Notes under the pieces: generated by a model | What the model was told of the DNA's origin: nothing | Seen by the model: only the letters and a program-made list of their open reading frames with translations | Database searches by the model: none | In this document: positions 58,017 to 64,000 of the stretch, in pieces | Numbering within the stretch: position 1 is the stretch's first letter | Layout of the letters: each line of letters starts with the position of its first letter | Assembly (NCBI RefSeq): GCF_029227915.1 | Contig: NC_079884.1 | Coordinates: 17,920,001-17,984,000, forward strand | Source: Hydractinia symbiolongicarpus | Lineage: Eukaryota; Cnidaria; Hydrozoa; Anthoathecata; Hydractiniidae | DNA: 64,000 bases | Reading direction: 5' to 3' | Program-made: the position numbers and the translations under genes

Positions 58017-58715
58017 TTTTGTAGGAATATATTTTATATAAAACTTATACCGGACTGTATCGAATAGGCAGGCGGGGAATCTAAGTAGCGGCGGCATACT
58101 GTACAGATTGAATTTTTTTTTAAATTCATCCTTCCTTTCCTGTCTACCTTTTGCAAGTAATTGGGCACGCTCCTGTTCATTGATATTAATAACGATACGC
58201 CTAATTAGTTGGCGTATTTGCTCTTTTAGCACTATAATATCGCTGTTTTTCTTGCATGGTTAGACTGAATTCATAGTCATTGATAACGTCGTCGCTGATT
58301 GCTTTCGCAATGAGATCAATGACAGAATTCAACTTTGATTCAGCAAGAAGTCTACTTTCATGTTTTTGTGATTTCGCGCTTAAACTTTTTGAAACATTTC
58401 TCAGATCGGCCTGCCCGATCCCCATAGCTATTGCAATTCCTCCCATGGCAATGCATAGGGGAGCTCCAAATCCTGTTGCTAATGCACCAATTCAACCCCT
58501 GTAGTAATGACATTGACACTTAATAATCCATGGTCACAGTAGCGAATCCAAGTGCCATGCATCTTGAACTCTTTCGCGAGTCCATCCCGCTCTTTGATTT
58601 TTCTTAGAAAGTACTGTTCGATTTCTTCAATCCTTTTTAACCTCTGGTGTTGACTTTCATTGTACTTCGGTGCGACTGGTGCTAATGTAGGATATAATTT
58701 CATACTATCATCCAT
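57951..58715 (-). pseudogene. Helical, glycine-rich membrane-type module protein
   Basis: Three minus-strand frames make one gene. 58715-58479 begins MDDSMKLYPTLAPVAPKYN and is a charged helix (RLKRIEEIEQYFLRKI). Near 58430-58500 lies a small hydrophobic, glycine-rich stretch (MGGIAIAMGIG). 58446-58201 has ESRLLAESKLNSVIDLIAKA, and 58232 onward has a basic helix (QERAQLLAKGRQERKDEF). Frame changes lie near 58490 and 58215. The last part overlaps the plus-strand gene, so the true end is uncertain. I recall the LAESKLN block from cnidarian element proteins of unknown function. Confidence 0.45.
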
Positions 58716-58739
58716 ACCCTTTTATTTATTCTATGAGCA

Positions 58740-59253
58740 ACTGCATTATGATTCCCGTAAAGGAAACATTTTTATCAGGATGATATTAATCGGTAAGCAG
58801 GAAGTCAAGTTGATCCGTCGACCCTTTCAGTGGAAAGTTGACCGGTGTCTCAAAATTCCAGGTGAGCATATTTCCCCAAACGTTTAACTCTTTAGTGGGT
58901 AGTATCACGAGAATTTTTGATTTTTTTCCATTAAACAAGCAATCATCCTCATCTAACTAGGGGCATATAAGACTTAATCTCTGATAACTATCGATCATAT
59001 AGTATACATCATAATCCCCCGCCGTATAGTACTTTACACCTTTGGGTAGATCAGCCAAACCAATGAGTTTTTGAAGCTCTTCATCAATACTAACTTTAAA
59101 GCCATTACTCACACGAAGTAGGCAGTACCCATTATTCAATACAATTATCATGACCTTTCCAATAGCCTGTTTGTTGATAAAAGCTGCCAGATCCTTGATT
59201 TTGTACAGCCTTTTCACGATAAAAATCCGGGCATCGGCATGAGGTCGCGACAT
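58740..59253 (-). pseudogene. Virion-like module protein, unknown
   Basis: The first frame (59253-58957, MSRPHADARIFIVKRL) is beta-rich (KVMIIVLNNGYCLLRVSNG, GVKYYTAGDYDVYYMI). After its stop, the following sequence remains protein-like in the neighbouring frame (CLFNGKKSKILVILPTKELN, WNFETPVNFP) to about 58740. A frameshift or nonsense codon near 58955 therefore splits one gene of about 170 residues. Beta-strand richness would fit a minor structural protein; this is speculation. Confidence 0.4.
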
Positions 59254-59423
59254 CTCTTTTCAGATATTAAGAACTTTATCATTCCAAAGATTAAGCCAGC
59301 CGCCTCGAATACTGATGGATTTTAAAGCGATCCTCGTGTCCTGACCGAGGTAATCATCAAAAATTATAGGGTTTCTGATAACAGTGATGTACAATTATTT
59401 CATGTTTTATTTTAGAAGAAACG

Positions 59424-60512
59424 ATGAATAATTACTTGTACAACCCCAAAGCAAAATATAAATCAAACAGGGGAGAATGGCCTCTGGGTATCACGAATTT
59501 GAAACATCAGGATCTATATGTATCGACAGAGGCCCATATCCCTGTAATATTTCCAGAGTTTAGTAAATATCCCATCAAAGTTCCAACGACTTACCTTAAT
59601 GATCCCGTTCGGGTTGGCTGGGATGGGCAAGCATTGGATTACTGGAACATTCAAGTTAATTTTGAAGCCCATTGTGCAACCACAGCATTATGCATATCTG
59701 CTAAACATATGGCAGGATCTGTGCCCCTTGTCAACTATATTTTTAAATTTCATTTTTCTACCACATGCGTCGTATATTGGGAAGAATGGGGGTGCCCATA
59801 CCTTTTAACGATGGGTTTAGTCAATACAAAAATCCTTATTCAACATCTGGATTTTGCGCAAGTATGTCGTGAATACGGTGCAGATCCCCATGGTCTTTAT
59901 AAATTTAAAGCAGTAGGTTCTTCACTAACCAACGGCGAATGGCCACAGGTTGATAGAGATTATGCCAAATATATTATGCCAACAAGCCAAGGGTTAACAT
60001 CAATAGGTTTGACAAAATTGAGTGAAAGTATTCGCATCTACGTGATCTTGTTGCTTGGGTCACAGTCGGAAGCCAAAGCATCCTTACTCGGTTACGGTGC
60101 AGATAACTATACAACGAGACAAATTCTACAACAAAAATTTGAAGGTATGGTGCGGCGAGTGGATAGTGTAGGACAAGATATAACACAATTCCGAAACGTG
60201 CTCCAATATGCTCGAACTGCGGTCAATTTTGCTGTTATGCCCAGCGTGTACATGTTGCCCTCAGATATGAATCTACGTATCGGTAAAATTGAGGGCTATA
60301 ATAATATCTTGATTGCATCTGCCAATGTAAACGTTGAGGTTCAGGTTGATCTGAATAAGGTGACCTCGATCAACCGTGTAGCACAACAGGCGAGCCACGT
60401 GATCCCTAAGCACAGGGTAATACTCCCAAAGCATGGCTTTGGGAGTATTACCCTGTGCTTAGGGATCACGTATTACCCAACAGTATTACCAACAGTATTA
60501 CCCAACAGGTGA
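59424..60512 (+). CDS. Conserved module protein, 362 residues, altered C-terminus
   Basis: A long uninterrupted frame from ATG at 59424. Well-formed segments include VRVGWDGQALDYWNIQVNF, YWEEWGCPYLLTMGLVNTKI and AVMPSVYMLPSDMNLRIGKI. I recall close relatives in cnidarian gene sets, where the C-terminus is longer and has a membrane helix. Here the last 35 residues come from a palindromic insertion (arms 60397-60432 and 60436-60471) and following short repeats, so the natural C-terminus is lost. It is the best-preserved gene of the module. A structural (minor capsid or membrane-anchored) role is only a guess. Flanking genes lie on the minus strand. Confidence 0.5.
   Translation: MNNYLYNPKAKYKSNRGEWPLGITNLKHQDLYVSTEAHIPVIFPEFSKYPIKVPTTYLNDPVRVGWDGQALDYWNIQVNFEAHCATTALCISAKHMAGSVPLVNYIFKFHFSTTCVVYWEEWGCPYLLTMGLVNTKILIQHLDFAQVCREYGADPHGLYKFKAVGSSLTNGEWPQVDRDYAKYIMPTSQGLTSIGLTKLSESIRIYVILLLGSQSEAKASLLGYGADNYTTRQILQQKFEGMVRRVDSVGQDITQFRNVLQYARTAVNFAVMPSVYMLPSDMNLRIGKIEGYNNILIASANVNVEVQVDLNKVTSINRVAQQASHVIPKHRVILPKHGFGSITLCLGITYYPTVLPTVLPNR
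60397..60471. repeat. Perfect palindrome, 36-base arms
   Basis: Arms 60397-60432 and 60436-60471 are exact reverse complements around a 3-base loop. Outside it, TATTACCCAACAG-type words follow in tandem, and CAGGCGAGCCACGTGATCCC (60397 side) recurs almost unchanged at 60507-60526. The whole looks like an insertion made by template switching, located in the 3' end of the 59424 gene. Confidence 0.95.
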
Positions 60513-60638
60513 GCCACGTGATCCCTAAACACAAAGGAAGTTGAACAACACGATGACACCAAGGCCGCTTTGATTACGACCGGAGTAAGCGTTTTTTACT
60601 GTACATTTAGTTTAAGTAATAAAAGTTGCGTGTGATTT

Positions 60639-61938
60639 TTATTCACAAACAACGTTATATTTACGATCGTTTGCCCTTACTCCTACCCATAAACCTACAA
60701 CAAGAGCCACGGCGGCAGCAATTGCCATGTATAGATGCATGGCCACAAACGCTACAACTTTTGCGGCAACCCGAAAAAAGAAGGATACTACAGTACCAAT
60801 GATACCAGGAAGAGCCGCACCTGCCTTTCCTGCTAAGTACTTTAAAACTTTTCCAAGCCCCTTAAGTTGTTTTTGTACAAAATTTTTACTACCCCCGGCA
60901 CTTCCTGTCGCTGCAGCACCAGCTCCTCCTCCACCTCCTGTAACTGCCAGCACGATGGTAGATGTGAGTAAACCAACAAGCGAGACTATACTCGTTATAG
61001 TGATTCCCTGCTCTTTGAATAAAATCTTAAGTTTTTCGGCGAGAGACGTGTCGTCTCCCGCGATTTTCATCATAGTATTTTTTATTGCCTTCAGTTGACT
61101 CCGAGTGTTAGCTAATAGTTCACTATGCGCTTCTTTTTGATTTTCCAGCTTTTCAAGTTGTTCCTTTGCGTTTGCAATGTCCTTGCTCCAAATCTTCTGC
61201 TGTTCTTCAGTTACTCCAGCCAGCGCTTTCTTGTCTTCAAGCCTCTTCACCGTGGTCTTCGCTTCACTAATCTCCCTATCGTAATAAATCTTTTTATTTT
61301 TCAATTCTTCCAAGCTTTTCATCAAGGCTTCAAGTTCAAGATTGAGCTCTTTTCTCTCACTCTCCGTACTGACCTCTTCTCCAGCAAAGGAAGTATCTAC
61401 GAGGCTTTCCGTTTCATCCACCTTTCTTCCCACCAAATGACTCCATCTCAATATCCTCCGCAGTATTGATACGATCATCATCTATATTTTTCGAAAGTTG
61501 TTGAACCACTTTCATTTTATTAGGCGTAGTAGTATAGGTTGTGAAACCTAGATCTCTTACAAGCTCAACCTTCAGGTTCCTTGTTATTACACTGACCGAT
61601 CGTAATTCCCCGTTATTTTTATACACAGAGTCGGTTATATCTTTACCATTAAAGATAAGGTGACCTGTATCTTTATCCACTCCAAATTCATTATAATGTC
61701 TCGCATCCGGCTTCCCTAGTCCCTCCTCAAGATGGTTATAGATAGAATCGATCTTCGTCCTTTTAAATCGTTTTTTCTGGGTTAGTTTCAGCGCACCCCC
61801 TGTCGTTCTTCCGGTGCTGGCGTTGCATTGGTGCCAGGCCGTGCAAGGTCCCCAGGCCCAGTAAAAGATCCATCATCATTATTATCAAGATCATCCTCAT
61901 GTAAAAATTCGCCGCCTGGGTCATATGCTGGATTATCC
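60639..61938 (-). pseudogene. Coiled-coil and membrane module protein
   Basis: One gene in three frames. ATG at 61938 opens MDNPAYDPGGEFLHEDDLDN; a 1-base change near 61795 at a C-run leads to KLTQKKRFKRTKIDSIYNHL and then the frame 61680-61414 (FNGKDITDSVYKNNGELRSV); a second change near 61440 leads to the long frame ending at 60639. That part is a coiled coil (SLEELKNKKIYYDREI, EDKKALAGVTEEQQ) of about 110 residues, then hydrophobic segments (ITSIVSLVGLLTSTIVLAV, a glycine/alanine hinge, AMHLYMAIAAAVALVVGLWV). About 430 residues in all. It would be a membrane protein; role unknown. Its start lies 40 bp from the divergent capsid-like gene. Confidence 0.5.
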
Positions 61939-61978
61939 ATTTTATTGTAACAAAAAATTAACTAATAATAAACTAGCA
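61939..61978. promoter_or_regulatory. Short divergent intergenic region
   Basis: Only 40 AT-rich bases separate the start codons of the minus-strand coiled-coil gene (61938) and the plus-strand capsid-like gene (61979), so a shared bidirectional promoter is likely. Inferred from layout. Confidence 0.35.
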
Positions 61979-63050
61979 ATGAATGATAATATATTTGGAA
62001 AAACACTTGATCGAGATGCAGAATTAAAAACAATGTTTGCCTTCAAAGCGAAAAAACAACGTGTCAAGGTGAGTCACACTCCCTCAACGATCAATCAAAA
62101 CAAGGATTTGTATGTGGATATTCCAAACATGGGACAGAACGATGTAATATTCCCCCGAAGCCTTCGGTTATTATTTGATCTGGAGATGACCGGGAGCAAT
62201 ACGAAACGTAATATCGTTTCAAATATTGGCAAGAGTCTGGTTGAAAATCACACTAAATGCTCATGAAATTCAAAGTATCAACGACTACAGAGTGTTTGCT
62301 GTCCATCGAGATCTCTGGTTATCGAAATTTGAACGTTCAAATAATTTGATGCTCGAGGGAATCTATCCTAATGATGGCACTATCCGCGCATTACAAGTAA
62401 ATGCTAGTGATCATGTGGGCAACCTTGAAGAAAAGGCGATCGTTGCAGCGTATGAAAATACGTTCTGTTTCCCACTTGGAAAAATGTTTGAATTAGTCAA
62501 ATATTTGCCCTTCTATCAAACGGGATTACACGATAGGCTCCAATTCGTTCTCCATTTTGCCAAATATGAACATGTTATCAAAGATGCAGGTACAGCGGCT
62601 GTACCTGCATCTTTGATAACAGGGAAGTACTGCAGCCAAAGCAGCGGATGCTGGTTACAAGATCAGTAATATTGCACTAGAGTTCGATAAAGTCAACTAC
62701 GAGGGGCTTGCAAATGCAATGGTATCACGGTACAGTCGTATAGCACTGCCATATGAGAGAGTCTTTCGAAGCAAGGTAATCACCATGAAGAAGGAGGATA
62801 CTAGCTATAATCTCCAAATCGACACCCCCGCCAAAAGTTTAAAAGGAGTGCTATTACTGTTCGTGGACCCATCGAAAGTCAAAGCTCACTCGGGGCTGAA
62901 TTAAATATTTTACAACCCCAAAATTGAAAAAATCTCGATCACTGTTGAGGGTTCACCTAATGAACTTTACTCTCACGCGATACTTGGAAAAGATCAATAT
63001 TAACAAATTGTGAATCTATTTGGTGGCCACGATTCCACAGTAACAATAGG
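61979..63050 (+). pseudogene. Candidate double-jelly-roll capsid-type protein, broken
   Basis: ATG at 61979 opens MNDNIFGKTLDRDAELKTMF. Next come NQNKDLYVDIPNMGQNDVIF and LRLLFDLEMTGSNTKRNIV; then, in the next frame from about 62240, HEIQSINDYRVFAVHRDLWL and YENTFCFPLGKMFELVKYLP. After a palindromic insertion (62573-62621) a third frame gives ISNIALEFDKVNYEGLANAM and ends at 62904, with further remnant coding to about 63000. Alternating beta-strand segments and a mid-protein xxVxRDLW-type motif match what I recall of capsid-type proteins of cnidarian endogenous elements. At least three breaks inactivate it. The fold assignment is by resemblance only and needs structure prediction. Confidence 0.45.
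62573..62621. repeat. Perfect palindrome, 24-base arms
   Basis: Arms 62573-62596 and 62598-62621 are exact reverse complements around one base. It lies inside the capsid-like gene and changes its frame. A GGTAC word at the left arm and AAGTACTGCAGC just after the right arm suggest microhomology at the insertion point. Confidence 0.95.
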
Positions 63051-63186
63051 CACCTTAAGAAATAAGGACGGGAAGTTTTGAGGACGGGACAAAATGAAGA
63101 AAGACTGGATCGAGTACACTAATCTAGTACGTGAATAATCACCTTAAGAAAAACAATGTCAGACGGGGTGAAACAAGACAGCAAAC

Positions 63187-64000
63187 ATGGTGTATTTCCG
63201 AGACGTTCGAGAAAGTTTGCTTTTCGCTTATGACGATAACCTCATAAGCGACGAAGAATTTCTGTTGTTGTTTGATTTGAACAGTAGTAAGAATTTGGAT
63301 TATTCTTACTGGAAGTATCAGCCTTTTGATTTGAATTTATTAAGTGACGACGAGTGTCGAACATATTTCCGATTTTACAGAAACGATGTCTATTTATTGA
63401 ACGAAAAGTTACATATACCTGAAGAAATAACGTGTTACAATGGGTCAGTGTTCAGTGGTTTAGAAGCATTTTGTGCACTTCTCAAACGATTTGCTTACCC
63501 ATGTAGGTATGCAGCTATGGTTCCCATCTTTGGTCGACCTGTACTAGAGCTATCACTCATGAGTAATTATATGGTGGATTTTTTATACAACACATATGGA
63601 ACGCTTCTACATACATTTAATCAACCCTGGTTGGCACCACAGCAACTGGAAATTTTTGCAGCTGCTATTTCGAATAAAGGAGCTCCATTGGATCACTGTT
63701 GGGGCTTCATCGACGGAACCGTCAGACCTGTGTGTCGCCCAGGTAGAAATCAACGTGTTTTGTATAATGGCCACAAAAGAGTACATGCTATCAAGTTTCA
63801 GCCCATAGTTGCACCGAATGGAATGATAGCAAACTTATATGGTCCAGTTGAAGGAAGAAGGCATGATAGTGGAATGCTAGCAATGTCTGGACTCCTGCAA
63901 CAACTTCAGTTACACTCACGATCGCCCAATGGTAATCCACTTTGTGTATATGGGGATCCTGCATATCCATTGCGAGTACAGCTGCAAGGTCCATTTAAAG
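63187..64000 (+). CDS. Harbinger/HARBI1-type transposase, 3' partial
   Basis: ATG at 63187 (MVYFRDVRESLLFAYDDNLI) opens a frame that runs without a stop for 271 codons to the window edge. Residues 1-70 are a helical N-terminus. The nuclease begins at HCWGFIDGTVRPVCRPGRN with the first catalytic aspartate at 176. GPVEGRRHDSGML (219-231) is the conserved middle block, and CVYGDPAYPLRVQLQGPF carries the second aspartate at 257; the catalytic glutamate lies beyond the edge. This is the DDE_Tnp_4 family of PIF/Harbinger transposases and HARBI1-like nucleases. No MADF/Myb-type partner gene or terminal repeats are visible here. It abuts the remains of the virion-like module. It could be a live transposon gene or a domesticated copy. 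Confidence 0.85.
   Translation, partial: MVYFRDVRESLLFAYDDNLISDEEFLLLFDLNSSKNLDYSYWKYQPFDLNLLSDDECRTYFRFYRNDVYLLNEKLHIPEEITCYNGSVFSGLEAFCALLKRFAYPCRYAAMVPIFGRPVLELSLMSNYMVDFLYNTYGTLLHTFNQPWLAPQQLEIFAAAISNKGAPLDHCWGFIDGTVRPVCRPGRNQRVLYNGHKRVHAIKFQPIVAPNGMIANLYGPVEGRRHDSGMLAMSGLLQQLQLHSRSPNGNPLCVYGDPAYPLRVQLQGPFK

Larger units (their letters stand above)
57152..63080. mobile_element. Decayed virion-like gene module (DNA virus or Polinton-like)
   Basis: Six or seven closely packed genes in alternating orientation: plus 57327-57692 and 57730-58016; minus 57951-58715 and 58740-59253; plus 59424-60512; minus 60639-61938; plus 61979 to about 63050. I recall this gene set from cnidarian genomes as uncharacterised proteins occurring together. 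The last gene looks like a double-jelly-roll capsid-type protein. Nearly all copies carry frameshifts or stops. No family-B polymerase, integrase, packaging ATPase or terminal repeat is visible, so only the presumed structural half is present. Assignment to a virus or Polinton lineage is inference. Confidence 0.5.

Overview
The window is AT-rich, intron-containing animal DNA crowded with transposable elements. Organism: the mix of P-like, Helentron, Harbinger and hAT transposons, two LINE types, Ty3 and copia fragments, a tRNA-type SINE and a virion-like gene cluster that I know only from cnidarian genomes points to a cnidarian, most likely a hydrozoan. This is inference; no rRNA or mitochondrial marker is present.

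Layout. 1-5.1 kb: a broken minus-strand LINE with AP-type endonuclease, reverse transcriptase and an inserted zinc finger. 5.2-5.7 kb: a 480-bp MITE with a perfect 9-bp target duplication. 7.1-7.7 kb: a decayed SAP/Rho_N-type ORF. 10.7-11.6 kb: a broken OB-fold/zinc-ribbon gene. 12.1-15.1 kb: a nearly intact minus-strand CR1/L2-type LINE ORF2 with one in-frame stop and a 123-bp in-frame duplication. 17.4-23.7 kb: a minus-strand Helentron (OTU-like protease, DUF6570-like region, HUH Rep, PIF1 helicase, endonuclease) broken by about six frameshifts. 24.0-27.0 kb: a complete-ended P-like transposon (27-bp inverted repeats, 7-bp target duplication) with two convergent genes.

31.36-46.76 kb: the only clear multi-exon host gene. 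I assembled 13 minus-strand exons whose phases all agree and give 1,072 codons: ARM repeats, a long disordered exon and a C-terminal Myb domain, which together identify TERB1, the meiotic telomere-attachment protein. Its 9.2-kb intron 7 holds copia, PIF1-helicase and hAT fragments, two MITEs, and a nested plus-strand two-exon gene for a 70-residue unknown protein.

47.1-48.2 kb: a cluster of interspersed short palindromes and a tRNA-type SINE with a (CTGT)n tail. 53.3-56.8 kb: a 5'-truncated, frameshifted minus-strand Ty3/gypsy pol. 57.1-63.1 kb: six or seven alternately oriented, decayed genes that look like the structural module of an endogenous DNA virus or Polinton-like element, scarred by two perfect palindromic insertions. 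63.19 kb to the right edge: an open, apparently intact Harbinger/HARBI1-type transposase running out of the window.

Most genes here act alone as selfish elements. The functional links I can support are: the two genes inside the P-like transposon, the domains of the Helentron polyprotein, the virion-like module, and the MITE that ends 113 bp before the start of the nested gene.
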